From contig JAQBUH010000003.1 of NCBI GenBank assembly GCA_027624075.1, positions 88,569-152,568 of the forward strand: a DNA stretch of 64,000 nucleotides, read 5' to 3'. Position 1 is the stretch's first letter. Each line of letters begins with the position of its first letter. Below the pieces are notes generated by a model. It had not been told where the DNA came from. It saw only the letters and a program-made list of their open reading frames with translations, and did not search any database. The position numbers and the translations under genes were made by a program. Source of the DNA: Chloroflexota bacterium (GTDB taxonomy: Bacteria; Chloroflexota; Dehalococcoidia; Lucifugimonadales; Lucifugimonadaceae). Shown here one piece after another: positions 28,352 through 40,186 of this stretch.

Positions 28352-29722
28352 ATGGCAGAGACCAGACCGTTCCGCGGCATTCGCTATACCCACGCGCCAT
28401 CCGAAAAACCCGGCGGCGCGGGTGACCTTGCGCTCAATCTCTGCCCGCCGTTCGACGTGATCACCCAGGAGCTGCAGAAGGAGCTCTACGAGCGGTCTCC
28501 CTTCAACATCGTCCGGCTTGAGCTTGCGCGGCGGGGGCTTACTGAAGACCCTTATCTCTCCGCGGCTGAGACGCAGCGGGAGTGGATGGCGAGCGGCGTT
28601 CTGCGCCGGGATGAAGAGCCGTCTGTGTACGTGACCGAGGAGACCTTTGAGTTTGCGGGTCAGAGACTGGTGCGCGGCGGCGTAATAACAGCTGTCAGGC
28701 TGGAGGAGTACGACCGCGAAGTGGTGCTTCCTCACGAGAACACGCGTACGGAGTGGGTCAACGACCGTGTCAGGCTGATGGGCGCAGCGCAGGCGAACTA
28801 CAGTCCGCTGTTGATGGTCTACCGCGACGATATGCGTTCCACTGTTGGCGGCATAGTCCGGGCGGTGGCGGGCGGCCAGCCGACGTTGAGCGTCAAACCG
28901 CCGGACATGTCTGCGCTCCGCATGTGGCGGGTAACCGACCCCGGCACTCAGCAGGTCATCTCGGACTCACTTGCGGACTCGCAGCTCTTTATCGCTGACG
29001 GCCATCACCGCTACGAGGCGGCGCTACGATACCGCTCGCTGATCCGCAGCGGCCGTGAAGTGGGACATAACGAATCGATCAACTACCGCATGGTGTTGCT
29101 GGTGTCTGTGGATGAGCCGGGCCTTATCACGCGTGGCTATCACCGGGCGATTGTGAAGCCGGCAGAGGACGAGCTGGGTGAACTGAAGCGGCTGCTGCGG
29201 ACTCTGTTCAACCTGGAGCCGTGGAGCCCTCAGGCCGGCCCGGCCGCCAGATCGGCCGGTGGATCGTCTGCCAGCCGTCCCGGCGGCTCGTCCGGCGGTT
29301 CAACGAGAGAGATCGCGGTCGCCTTTGCAGACGCGCTCGGCGGCAGGCGGGGTTCAGAGGTCGTGTTTGGCGTGATCGGCCTTGAGCCGGGCTCGTACCA
29401 CATTGCGACTGCGAGAGACCTTGCGCCGGCGCGCGACCTGCTCGAAGACTCCGAGTACTCCCGGCTTCACGACCTGGTGATCAACCCTGCGATAGCCACA
29501 CAGCGTCGGGACGGCGTGGTGGACGTTCAGCACGACCTTGTGCGAGTGCTTGAAAGCGTTCAGAGCGGCGAGGCGGCCATCGCGTTTGCGATGCGCCCGG
29601 TCCCGATGCAGGAGTTCATCGGCATCGTGACGCGAGGCTGGCGGTTGCCACCGAAGGCCACCAACTTCTTCCCGAAGCCCTCGGCAGGCGCCGTGCTGCA
29701 GACTCTCGAAGGAGACCTCTAG
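28352..29722 (+). CDS. DUF1015 family protein
   Basis: FRGIRYTHAPSEKPGGAGDLALNLCPPFDVIT...; LFIADGHHRYEAALRYR. Confidence 0.85.
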   Translation: MAETRPFRGIRYTHAPSEKPGGAGDLALNLCPPFDVITQELQKELYERSPFNIVRLELARRGLTEDPYLSAAETQREWMASGVLRRDEEPSVYVTEETFEFAGQRLVRGGVITAVRLEEYDREVVLPHENTRTEWVNDRVRLMGAAQANYSPLLMVYRDDMRSTVGGIVRAVAGGQPTLSVKPPDMSALRMWRVTDPGTQQVISDSLADSQLFIADGHHRYEAALRYRSLIRSGREVGHNESINYRMVLLVSVDEPGLITRGYHRAIVKPAEDELGELKRLLRTLFNLEPWSPQAGPAARSAGGSSASRPGGSSGGSTREIAVAFADALGGRRGSEVVFGVIGLEPGSYHIATARDLAPARDLLEDSEYSRLHDLVINPAIATQRRDGVVDVQHDLVRVLESVQSGEAAIAFAMRPVPMQEFIGIVTRGWRLPPKATNFFPKPSAGAVLQTLEGDL

Positions 29723-29771
29723 CCTGCAAGCGGCCGGATCACGTCGATCACCCCGGCAACCGGCGCTCTGT

Positions 29772-30872
29772 CTAACCCCGCATTGCGCGGATGGTCCGGC
29801 CCGCCGCCTCAAGCGCCTCGTCAATGTGCGCCGTCTCCACCCAGCCCATGTGGCCGATGCGGAAGATCTTACCGGTCAGGGATTTCTGTCCGCCGCCGAG
29901 GATCACGTTGAAGTCCTGCCTTACTCTGGCCAGGAACTCCTTGCCGTCAATCCCATCCGGCAGCCTGATGGCCGTGACGGTATCGGACGCGTAACGCTCC
30001 TCAGGGACCAGCTCAAGGCCCAGGGACCGTGCGCCGTCCCTCGTGTGAGATGCGATCTCGTGGTGTCTGTTGAACACGGTCTCGATGCCTTCCGCGACCA
30101 TCGCCTCAAGCGACTTCTCGATGGCGAACATGGCTGGCAGACACGGCGTAAACGGCGGCTGGCCGATCTTCAGATAGTCCTCGTACTGCTGGATATCGTA
30201 GTAGTACTTTGGCGTCGTCGAGCGTTCGTGGGCGGCCCACGCCTTCTTGCTAAACGTGACCATCGAGATACCTGGAGGCGCAATCCACGACTTCTGCGAC
30301 GCTGTCGCGACCACATCGATGCCCCAGGCGTCGACCGCTATCGCCATGCCGCCGGCGGAAGACACAGCATCGACCAGGATGAGAGCGTTTGACTCTTCAT
30401 GGATGGCCTCGCATAGCTCCTGGAGCGGATTTGCGACGCCGGTCGAGCTCTCGTTGTGGGTCAGGATCACGGCCTTGCAGTCGCCCATCTTGCGCAGCGC
30501 CTCGCGCACCTTTCCCGGGTCCGCCGCGTGACCCAGGTCGAAATCGAGCCTGGTGACATCGGCGCTGTACGCCTCGGCGATCTCCCTGAAACGGTCGCCG
30601 AACACACCGACCGAGATGGCCAGCACCCGGTCTCCAGGGGAGATGGTGTTCACCAGCGCCGTCTCCATGGCCCCGGTGCCGGAAGAGGTGATGAAGTAGG
30701 CGTCGTTGGTGGTCATGAACACGGTCCGCAGGTTCGCGGTCATGCGGTCCAGCATGTCCGCGTACTCGGGCCCGCGGTGGTTGATCATCTGGGAGCCGAC
30801 GATCTCCAGCACGTCATCCGGGAGAGGGACCGGACCTGGGATGCGAAGGTTGGGCTGCTTGCCGTTTGTCAC
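29772..30872 (-). CDS. Class V aminotransferase (serine-pyruvate/alanine-glyoxylate aminotransferase family)
   Basis: IPGPVPLPDDVLEIVGSQMINHRGPEYADM; ILVDAVSSAGGMAIAVDAWGIDVVATASQKSWIAPPG. Confidence 0.9.
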   Translation of the reverse strand: MTNGKQPNLRIPGPVPLPDDVLEIVGSQMINHRGPEYADMLDRMTANLRTVFMTTNDAYFITSSGTGAMETALVNTISPGDRVLAISVGVFGDRFREIAEAYSADVTRLDFDLGHAADPGKVREALRKMGDCKAVILTHNESSTGVANPLQELCEAIHEESNALILVDAVSSAGGMAIAVDAWGIDVVATASQKSWIAPPGISMVTFSKKAWAAHERSTTPKYYYDIQQYEDYLKIGQPPFTPCLPAMFAIEKSLEAMVAEGIETVFNRHHEIASHTRDGARSLGLELVPEERYASDTVTAIRLPDGIDGKEFLARVRQDFNVILGGGQKSLTGKIFRIGHMGWVETAHIDEALEAAGRTIRAMRG

Positions 30873-31025
30873 TTGTGGAATCCTGATGGGGCAGGCCGTT
30901 AGGCGGCGTTAATTTCTGTTTCGATCACTAATTGACGTTTGGGCCAGCGTGAATTTTACGCCGGGATCCCAGCGAGGTCGTCCCGGCGCCACGGCGATTT
31001 GTATTGAATTTCACAGAGCGGTGGC

Positions 31026-32393
31026 TCAGCGCTGGTCAGGCTCAAGCCAGATCAGGTCATGGCTCTTCTTGCCCCGCTGGACCACCATCACCTGGTTGTC
31101 GATGAAATCGGCGTCCGTGAGTGGACGCAGCGGGTCGGTCTCGACGTTGCCGTTGATCTTGATCGCGCCCTGGGCGACAAGCCGTCTCAACTCAGACGCG
31201 GAAGAGACCATGCCGCCGCCGTGCACAGTGACGGCGCTGGCCAGCGTTATTCCATTGTGGAGATCGGCGGGGCGGACCATGCCGTGGCTTGCCTCGGTCA
31301 ACGCGCCGCGCAGTTCCGTTGCCGAAAGTTTGCGGAGGTCGCCGGAAAAGAGAGCGTGCGTCACGCGCCGCGCTTCATCCAGTCCGCGGTCGCCATGCAC
31401 AGCGCTGGTCATCTCCGCGGCCAGGGTCAACTGCGCCTCACGCTCACCCGGCGCCGTCTCTACCGCCTCCTGCAACGCTTCGATCCGCTCACGGCTGAGC
31501 ATCGTGAAGAGCTTGAGGTACGGGACGGCGTCTGCGTCGGCAACGTTGAAGAAGAACTGGTACAGCCTGTACGGCGACGTCTGGTCGGGGTCGAGAGTCG
31601 GCGCTCCGCCAATACTCTTCCCGAACTTCTCGCCTGTTGATGTAGTGATCAACGGGTATGCGAGCGCGTGCGCGGGTAGTTCTGCTGGCTGCATTTTCGA
31701 CGCGGTCCGCTGTTCCGAAGCCGATGCCGCCTGCTGGGCGCCGCCGTGGATGCGGCGGATCAGGTCGACACCGCCGAGGATGTTGCCCCACTGGTCCGAG
31801 CCGCCCATCTGGAACGTGCAGTTCTGCTCCTCGAAGAGGCGCAGGAAGTCGTAAGCCTGCAGGAGCTGGTAGCTGAACTCGGTGAATGAAATGCCGACAT
31901 CCCGGTCCATCCTTGTCCGGACCGACTCACGGCTCAACATCGTGTTTACGGTGAAGTGCTTGCCAACATCACGCAGGAACTCGATCAGCGACACCTTCCT
32001 GAGCCAGTCTGCGTTGTTGATGACCTGTGCCCGGTTGGGGAGCGAGGGCGAAAAGTCCAGGAAGCTCTCAAGCTGGCGCTGGATCCCGGCGACGTTCTCA
32101 TCGATCTGCTCAAGCGTGAGCAGCTGACGCTCTTCGCTGCGGCCGCTCGGGTCGCCGATCATTCCGGTCCCGCCGCCGACAATCGCTATCGGCGTGTGGC
32201 CGTGCCGCTGCATCCGCACGAGCCCCATGATCGGCACGAGGTTGCCGATGTGGAGGCTCTTGGCGGTTGGATCGAACCCGATGTAGCACGTGACCTTTTC
32301 GCGGCTCAGGACCTCCTGCGCTCCCGGAGTCGCCTCCGCAATTGCGTTGCGCCACTGCAGGTCTTCGTAGACGTTGTCGAAATCGTTGCTCAT
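31026..32393 (-). CDS. tyrS: Tyrosyl-tRNA synthetase
   Basis: CYIGFDPTAKSLHIGNLVPIMGL; GSDQWGNILGGVDLIRR; TTSTGEKFGKS; C-terminal S4 domain. Confidence 0.95.
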   Translation of the reverse strand: MSNDFDNVYEDLQWRNAIAEATPGAQEVLSREKVTCYIGFDPTAKSLHIGNLVPIMGLVRMQRHGHTPIAIVGGGTGMIGDPSGRSEERQLLTLEQIDENVAGIQRQLESFLDFSPSLPNRAQVINNADWLRKVSLIEFLRDVGKHFTVNTMLSRESVRTRMDRDVGISFTEFSYQLLQAYDFLRLFEEQNCTFQMGGSDQWGNILGGVDLIRRIHGGAQQAASASEQRTASKMQPAELPAHALAYPLITTSTGEKFGKSIGGAPTLDPDQTSPYRLYQFFFNVADADAVPYLKLFTMLSRERIEALQEAVETAPGEREAQLTLAAEMTSAVHGDRGLDEARRVTHALFSGDLRKLSATELRGALTEASHGMVRPADLHNGITLASAVTVHGGGMVSSASELRRLVAQGAIKINGNVETDPLRPLTDADFIDNQVMVVQRGKKSHDLIWLEPDQR

Positions 32394-33328
32394 ACCGCGC
32401 CGCTCAGTACTTCCCGTGTCTCAGAGACATCCCTGTTCATCTGGATAATAAGAGGCTCGACGCCATCGAACTTCACCTCGCCCCGCAGCCGCTCAACGAA
32501 CTCCAACTCTACGTCATGTCCGTAGAGGTCACCCTCGAAGTCAAGGATATACGCCTCAATCATCCGGGCGCCGCCGCCGAACGTCGGCCTCACGCCTATT
32601 GAGGTTGCGGCCATCCGGCGATCGCTGCAGACGCTGGCGCCGATATTGATTACGGTCGCGTAGATCCCGTCGGCAGGCACGGCAAGGTTGCCTGCGGGCT
32701 TGATATTCGCCGTAGGAAACCCCAGCTCGCGTCCCCGCCGGTCGCCAGGCACAACCTTCCCGTCGATCCGGTACCGCCTGCCAAGCATGCCGGCCGCCGT
32801 CCTCACATCGCCCGCCGCGAGGGACCTGCGGATGGCTGAGCTCGAGACCACTCCACTGGCATGCCGCTCTGCCTCGACCTGAAGGATGCGAATGCCGCGC
32901 TGTCCTGCAAGCGGCGTGAGCGACTCTGCGTCCATCCTGTCGTGTCCGAGCCGCGCTCCCGGACCTGTCACAAGCAGCCTCATATTTGCCGCACGTTTCA
33001 GCATGGCAAGGAACTCTGCCGCCGAGAGACGGCGCAGCGCGTCGTCGAACCTCACCTGCAATACCGAGTCGACGCCGGTCTCGGCGATCAACCTTGTCCG
33101 TTGCTCGAGAGTGGCCAGGTACGTTACCGGCGCGGAAGGGTCGATCACCGCCCGCGGCTGCCCCTTGAACGTGATGGCTATCGAAGCCAGGCCGGCCTGA
33201 GCCGCCTCAGCTTTGAGCGACCTGAGCAGACGCAGGTGGCCGATGTGGACGCCGTCGAAGGTGCCAACTGTGACGGCCGCCGGACGGTCCAGCTTGAGCC
33301 CGGAGAGTTTTTTTACGAGGTCGCTCAT
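32390..33328 (-). CDS. ribF: Bifunctional riboflavin kinase/FAD synthetase
   Basis: VTVGTFDGVHIGHLRLLRSL; GRRYRIDGKVVPGDRRGRELGFPTANI; 4-bp overlap with tyrS. Confidence 0.94.
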   Translation of the reverse strand: MSDLVKKLSGLKLDRPAAVTVGTFDGVHIGHLRLLRSLKAEAAQAGLASIAITFKGQPRAVIDPSAPVTYLATLEQRTRLIAETGVDSVLQVRFDDALRRLSAAEFLAMLKRAANMRLLVTGPGARLGHDRMDAESLTPLAGQRGIRILQVEAERHASGVVSSSAIRRSLAAGDVRTAAGMLGRRYRIDGKVVPGDRRGRELGFPTANIKPAGNLAVPADGIYATVINIGASVCSDRRMAATSIGVRPTFGGGARMIEAYILDFEGDLYGHDVELEFVERLRGEVKFDGVEPLIIQMNRDVSETREVLSGAV

Positions 33329-33371
33329 TCTGTTGCGGCGCGCCGTTGAGCCGGTTCCCAGCCGGTGAGGG

Positions 33372-34436
33372 CTATGCCAGCACCCCTGCTGGCGCCTTCA
33401 ACTCTGAGCGTGCCTCTCTCACGAGGCGCTCCGTGGTCTCCCAGTCAACACATGCGTCCGTGATCGACACGCCGTACTCAAGCTTTGAGGCGTCGCCGTT
33501 CGCCTTCTGGCTACCTGCCTTCAGGTGGCTCTCCAGCATCATGCCAACAATGCCGCGGTTACCGCTCGTCCGCTGCTGCAGCACGTCCCGGAACACGACC
33601 GGCTGCCTGCGGTGGTCCTTCCCGGAGTTGGCGTGCGAGCAATCGACTACGATGTGCGGCTCGAAACCTGCCGCCTTCAGAATGCCTGTCGCCCGCGCAA
33701 TTGCAGATGGGTCGTAGTTCGGCCCTGAGGTGCCGCCCCGGAGCACGACATGTCCTCCAGGATTGCCCCTGGTCTTCACTATCGACACCTTGCCGTCCTC
33801 TTCGACGGACAGGAATACGTGAGGCTCCTGTGCCGCCACCATGGCGTCGACTGCGATCTGTATCGAGCCGCCGGTGCCGTTCTTGTAGCCGATCGGCATG
33901 CTCATCCCTGACGCAAGTTGCCTGTGGGTCTGGCTCTCGACGGTGCGTGCGCCGATGGCTCCCCAGCACACGGCGTCTGCAAGGTACTGCGGCGTGATGG
34001 GGTCCAGCCACTCGGTGGCAGTCGGCAGGCCGAGCGCAAGGACGTCGAGCAGGAACTCGCGGGCCATTGTGAGACCGGTCGCAACGTCGAACGTGCCGTC
34101 CAGGTGCGGATCGTTGATGAGACCCTTCCAGCCAACCGTGGTGCGGGGCTTCTCGAAGTAGACGCGCAACACGATCAGCACAGAGTCCTTCACATCATCT
34201 GCGAGCTTCTTCAGCCGTTGGGCGTACTCCAGCCCGGCTTTCGTGTCGTGTATCGAGCACGGCCCGACGATTAGCAGGAACCGGTCGTCTTTTCCGGAGA
34301 TCACGTCGAGTATCTCCTGGCGGCTATTTGCCACCGTCTCCTCCATCCGGGGCGTTAGCGGAAGGCGTTCCAGGAACTGCTTCGGCGTTTCGAGATGGGT
34401 GATGCTTTCGATGTTCAGGTTTCTTATCTGTGGCAT
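33372..34436 (-). CDS. 3-deoxy-7-phosphoheptulonate synthase, class I (AroG/F/H type)
   Basis: LLIVGPCSIHDTKAGLEYAQRL; RVYFEKPRTTVGWKGLINDPHLDGT; IVVDCSHANSGKDHRRQ; GVSITDACVDWETTE. Confidence 0.95.
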   Translation of the reverse strand: MPQIRNLNIESITHLETPKQFLERLPLTPRMEETVANSRQEILDVISGKDDRFLLIVGPCSIHDTKAGLEYAQRLKKLADDVKDSVLIVLRVYFEKPRTTVGWKGLINDPHLDGTFDVATGLTMAREFLLDVLALGLPTATEWLDPITPQYLADAVCWGAIGARTVESQTHRQLASGMSMPIGYKNGTGGSIQIAVDAMVAAQEPHVFLSVEEDGKVSIVKTRGNPGGHVVLRGGTSGPNYDPSAIARATGILKAAGFEPHIVVDCSHANSGKDHRRQPVVFRDVLQQRTSGNRGIVGMMLESHLKAGSQKANGDASKLEYGVSITDACVDWETTERLVREARSELKAPAGVLA

Positions 34437-34746
34437 GGCTCTGGCTCTCTGTTTACGGACGCATTGGCCCGTTTGGTTGCGGATCAGGTTAGTTCATGTG
34501 AGAGTCACCTGGCCGAAAAAAAACATGGCGCAAGTGAAGGAAGGGGCGGATTGAGGACACGAGATGCGGCGTTTAGCTGCGATACAGGTGCCCGCGCGTA
34601 AAGTGACCTGCATATGAATAGGCGGCGCTGAGAACAGCTACCGGCTCCGGCCGCGTGATATTAAAGACGCCAGCAGTCCGGGACAGCCGGCTTGCGATGA
34701 GGGACGGGATCTGTTGTGACTTGAGAGTAGTCATTACTGCCCATTA

Positions 34747-35115
34747 CTACGCGGATGCAAGGTCTGTGCGGAGTTTAACCGCGTCTTTCAAGTATACGTG
34801 GTTTATATCGGCCTGCGCGCGGTCCGTGTTCCAGAACATAAGAATCCGGATGCAGCTAGATTGTGCTCCCGGCCTGTCAATCTCCACCCCGTTCAGCAAC
34901 GGCACATACTTCCAGCCAAGCGCCTCCCTGGCCGCAACCGCTGGAAACTCAGCGACCAGGTCGGGGCTCGTCGTGAACTGCACAGCGGCCAGGTCCTCAG
35001 AGTCGATCTCGTTCCGTGCGAGCATCGCTCTAAGCAGTTCGGCTGTGGCGTCGATTATCGATTCCCGATCGTTGGTGTCGGCGGTAGTCGCGCCGCGCAC
35101 GCCTCGTACCTTCAT
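34747..35115 (-). CDS. aroH: Chorismate mutase, AroH type
   Basis: MKVRGVRGATTADTNDRESIIDATAELLRAMLARN; ESLDSEDLAAVQFTTSPDL-type core; ORF track start is overlong. Confidence 0.9.
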   Translation of the reverse strand: MKVRGVRGATTADTNDRESIIDATAELLRAMLARNEIDSEDLAAVQFTTSPDLVAEFPAVAAREALGWKYVPLLNGVEIDRPGAQSSCIRILMFWNTDRAQADINHVYLKDAVKLRTDLASA

Positions 35116-35188
35116 CTTGCCTGTGTCTTCCCACTTGACCCTGATTGGTTTCGGCCGGTCCGCCGCAGTGGCCACCTGCGGGGACGCG

Positions 35189-36010
35189 CTATTTTGCCAC
35201 GACATTGCGGCGTGTGCCCGGCATGAGTGACGAGACGAAGCTGTGGGTGCGTTCGGCCGCCGTCTCCGGATCTCCGTCGGCGATGGCATTGATGAGAGCG
35301 CTGCCAACCGCGGCCCCGTCCGCGTATGTGGCGACCTGCGCGACGTGTTCGGCAGTCGAGACGCCGAAACCGACCGCGACCGGCAGGTCCGTCCTGGCCC
35401 GCACGCGTTTTACCAGTCCCGTCACCCGCTGGTCGACCTGCGTGCGTGCGCCTGTGACGCCCAGCACAGATACGCAGTACACGAAGCCTGAGGCGCGCCG
35501 GCATGCCGCGGCAATGCTTTCGTCCGTCGAGGTGAGAGCCATCAGCGGCGTCAGCGCAAGGCCATGGCGGTCGCACTCGTCCAGCAGCGGACCCGCCTCG
35601 GGGGTCGGCAGGTCCACAACGATGAGTCCGTCAGCCCCGGCGTCCGCAGCTGCGCGGCAGTACTCTGCCAGGCCGAACGCGAGTATTGAATTGTAGTAGC
35701 CCATCAGGATGATCGGCGCCTCAACTCCCTGGGAGCGCGCCTCGCGGACGGCGTCGAGGCATGTCTGCGGAGTGGTCCCGGCCATTAACGCCGCGTGGCT
35801 GGATTTCTGAATGGTGGGACCCTCCGCCAGCGGGTCGCTGAATGGCACTCCAAGCTCAATCACATCGGCCCCGGCGTCTGCGATAGCTTTCAGGATGGGC
35901 ACTGTTGAGTTGAGGTCCGGGAAGCCGCTGGTGACGAACATCACCAGCGCCGAGCGGTTTGCGGACGCCGCCAGGGTGAAAGCCTGCCTGATCTTTTCCT
36001 TGCCGTTCAA
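35189..36010 (-). CDS. trpA: Tryptophan synthase alpha chain
   Basis: ADVIELGVPFSDPLAEGPTIQKSSHAAL; IILMGYYNSILAFG; GFGVSTAEHVAQV. Confidence 0.96.
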   Translation of the reverse strand: MNGKEKIRQAFTLAASANRSALVMFVTSGFPDLNSTVPILKAIADAGADVIELGVPFSDPLAEGPTIQKSSHAALMAGTTPQTCLDAVREARSQGVEAPIILMGYYNSILAFGLAEYCRAAADAGADGLIVVDLPTPEAGPLLDECDRHGLALTPLMALTSTDESIAAACRRASGFVYCVSVLGVTGARTQVDQRVTGLVKRVRARTDLPVAVGFGVSTAEHVAQVATYADGAAVGSALINAIADGDPETAAERTHSFVSSLMPGTRRNVVAK

Positions 36011-36096
36011 GTTACTTCTTCTGAGCGCTATGGGTGGAGAGCCGGGTCACGCAGGAGCCAGACAGGACCGCTCGCTGCTCGCGCTTTCGGCGATAT

Positions 36097-37125
36097 TCAG
36101 CCGATATCTTGCCACACCACGACAAGCACAAGTGTGTTGTGGAGCGTGTGCGCGAATATGGCGGGCCAGATCGAGTGGGTCTTAAGGTACACCCAACCGA
36201 ACGCCACTCCCAGCAAGAAAGTGGGGACATAGAGGCCGGGCAGGATGTGAAAGACGGCGAAGACGCCCGAGCTGATCACGATGGCAGGCCATGGTCCAAA
36301 GCGGTTGCGCAGTCCGCCGAGCAGGAAGCCGCGGAAGAATATCTCCTCGACCGCGGGCCCCCAGAGGCCGACAAGCAGCCATGCCACCGCAACGCTGCCG
36401 CCGGCTATCTCGAGCGCGGAAGTGGCGTTGTCCGGTGGCGCGAGCCTCTCGATTTCGGCTACGAGCAGACTCCAGACCACAACGGCGACGTATGCCGCCA
36501 GCCAGGCGCCCAGAGCCGTCAGATAGGCCGTTGGGCTTGCCGGCCGGACGAGGCCGAGGTCTCGCAGTGAGCGGCCGCGCTTGCGGCTGACATAGAGCCA
36601 GGCGGCGCCGAACGGGATGCCGGACAGGATGGCCGATTCGATGAAGTCAGGCGGAAGCCCGAGCAGGTTGGACTCGCCCGCCTCAGACAGGACGTGGACG
36701 AGCACGTTTGCTATGGCCGCGAGGCCAAGCAAGTTCAGGGTGGAGGCCTTTGGCAGCCGGGTCACCACAGCGGTCGTTACGACCAGGGCGAGTGAGACTG
36801 CCGCAATGGCGACCGGCCCGAACAAGGTTCCGGCATCGGCGTTTTCGGCGAGCAGGTCTGCGGACACACCTGCGAAGAGCACGAAGGCGATCGCGGCAAT
36901 GCTAATGCCGATAGCGCCGATCAGGTCTCGGCCGCCCCATTTTTCAACGGGACCACCGGTCAGGAGGCCAGAGTCCCCGGAGTTCCCGGATCCCCCGGAC
37001 TCATGCAATCCCGGCCGACGTGTGGGGCCGTCCTCTCTGGAGGAGGGTGGGCGATAGGATACGGGTGGCTTGTCGAACAGACCCTCGCTCAAAGCCCCGC
37101 CCGGCGGATCTGTTGTTTGCCGCAT
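36097..37125 (-). CDS. CPBP-family intramembrane metalloprotease
   Basis: WGPAVEEIFFRGFLLGGLRNRFGPWPAIVISSGVFAVFH; SIWPAIFAHTLHNTLV. Confidence 0.88.
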   Translation of the reverse strand: MRQTTDPPGGALSEGLFDKPPVSYRPPSSREDGPTRRPGLHESGGSGNSGDSGLLTGGPVEKWGGRDLIGAIGISIAAIAFVLFAGVSADLLAENADAGTLFGPVAIAAVSLALVVTTAVVTRLPKASTLNLLGLAAIANVLVHVLSEAGESNLLGLPPDFIESAILSGIPFGAAWLYVSRKRGRSLRDLGLVRPASPTAYLTALGAWLAAYVAVVVWSLLVAEIERLAPPDNATSALEIAGGSVAVAWLLVGLWGPAVEEIFFRGFLLGGLRNRFGPWPAIVISSGVFAVFHILPGLYVPTFLLGVAFGWVYLKTHSIWPAIFAHTLHNTLVLVVVWQDIG

Positions 37126-37796
37126 TAGCGGTTGTCGCCGGTCCAGGTCACATCCCCGTACAGATCATCGCGGCGCTGGCTCCGGCTGAACAGGTCGAAC
37201 TCCGCCCGTGACTCCTTGACCGTCGTCGACGTGCCGTGGCCGGGAAGGACCACGGTTATCTCCGGCAGTGTTAGCAGGTCCGTCTCGATACTCGCCACGA
37301 GTTGCCTGAACGCCTGCGGCGAGCCGCTCTTGCCAGGTCCGCCGGGGAACAGGGTGTCGCCCGTGAAGACGTGGGGCGTCGCTCCCGGCTGTTCGGACGG
37401 CAACATGAAGCAGGTAGAGCCCGGCGTGTGGCCCGGAGTCGCGATGCAGCGGAGGGTGATGTCGCCAAACGAGAGCAGGTTGCCGTGGGACACGTCCAGC
37501 GTGCCGTGCAACTTCCCTGAGATGGCACTTGCGTCAGCCGCGCCGATGCCAACGGGCGCCTGCGCGTTCGACATCACGTCGTTGAAGCCCTGCAGGTGGT
37601 CCAGGTGGTTGTGGGTGATCAGCACGCCCTGCACACTCGTCCTAGCTGCGGCGCGTATCAGTTCGGCCGGTTGGTCTGGCGTGTCGATAACCACACTGCT
37701 TCCGGTGCGTCTGCACGTCAGCAGGTACGCGTTGTTCTGGAAACCGGAGACGAAGCTCTGGATGCTCCAGAGAGACCCCTCGTAGACGGTGGTCAT
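37125..37796 (-). CDS. MBL-fold metallo-hydrolase
   Basis: VLITHNHLDHLQGF; ATPGHTPGSTCF; VFTGDTLFPGGPG; VLPGHGTSTTV. Confidence 0.9.
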   Translation of the reverse strand: MTTVYEGSLWSIQSFVSGFQNNAYLLTCRRTGSSVVIDTPDQPAELIRAAARTSVQGVLITHNHLDHLQGFNDVMSNAQAPVGIGAADASAISGKLHGTLDVSHGNLLSFGDITLRCIATPGHTPGSTCFMLPSEQPGATPHVFTGDTLFPGGPGKSGSPQAFRQLVASIETDLLTLPEITVVLPGHGTSTTVKESRAEFDLFSRSQRRDDLYGDVTWTGDNR

Positions 37797-37862
37797 ACTG
37801 CGCGCTCACAGGCGGGGATGGAAGACACGGGTTCAAATGTACACAGGTCTGCAAAAAGAAGA

Positions 37863-37886
37863 AACGGCGCCAGAGGTGACGCCGTT
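37863..37886 (-). terminator. Rho-independent terminator downstream of ftsH
   Basis: Minus-strand AACGGCG...CGCCGTT followed by TCTTCTTTTT; about 30 nt past the ftsH stop. Confidence 0.85.
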
Positions 37887-37915
37887 TTCTTCGTTGCGAT
37901 CTGTTTAAAGCGTGG

Positions 37916-39856
<1,941 letters not shown>

Positions 39857-40186
39857 CTTCGCTTCTTTGACTGGCTTGGCCCGTTGAGCGGGCTGGGTTG
39901 CCGGGCTGAAAGAGTGGATCGCGGCGGGCGTACAGGCAATACTAATCCTATCATGAGAGCAAGGCCCGCCTGCTCTTCCGTCATGGGCTAATACGGCCTG
40001 CACTCAGCCGGAGTTTCGTTGAGGTTCTAGTATGAGGTTGGTATAGTTGTCTTCGCGCAACGGTGAAGCGGCGGCGGCCTGTGTGGCGAACAGCCCATTT
40101 TGGCCGATTTCCGGCCTTACCATGTGAGAGCGCAGTTTTCTCAGGCCCACTTCGCCAACTTCGCCAATTTCGGAGGATATGCAGCA

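Noticed and set aside
37825-37845. GGGTTCAAATGTAC resembling a tRNA T-arm
   Set aside because: No acceptor, D- or anticodon arms fit around it.
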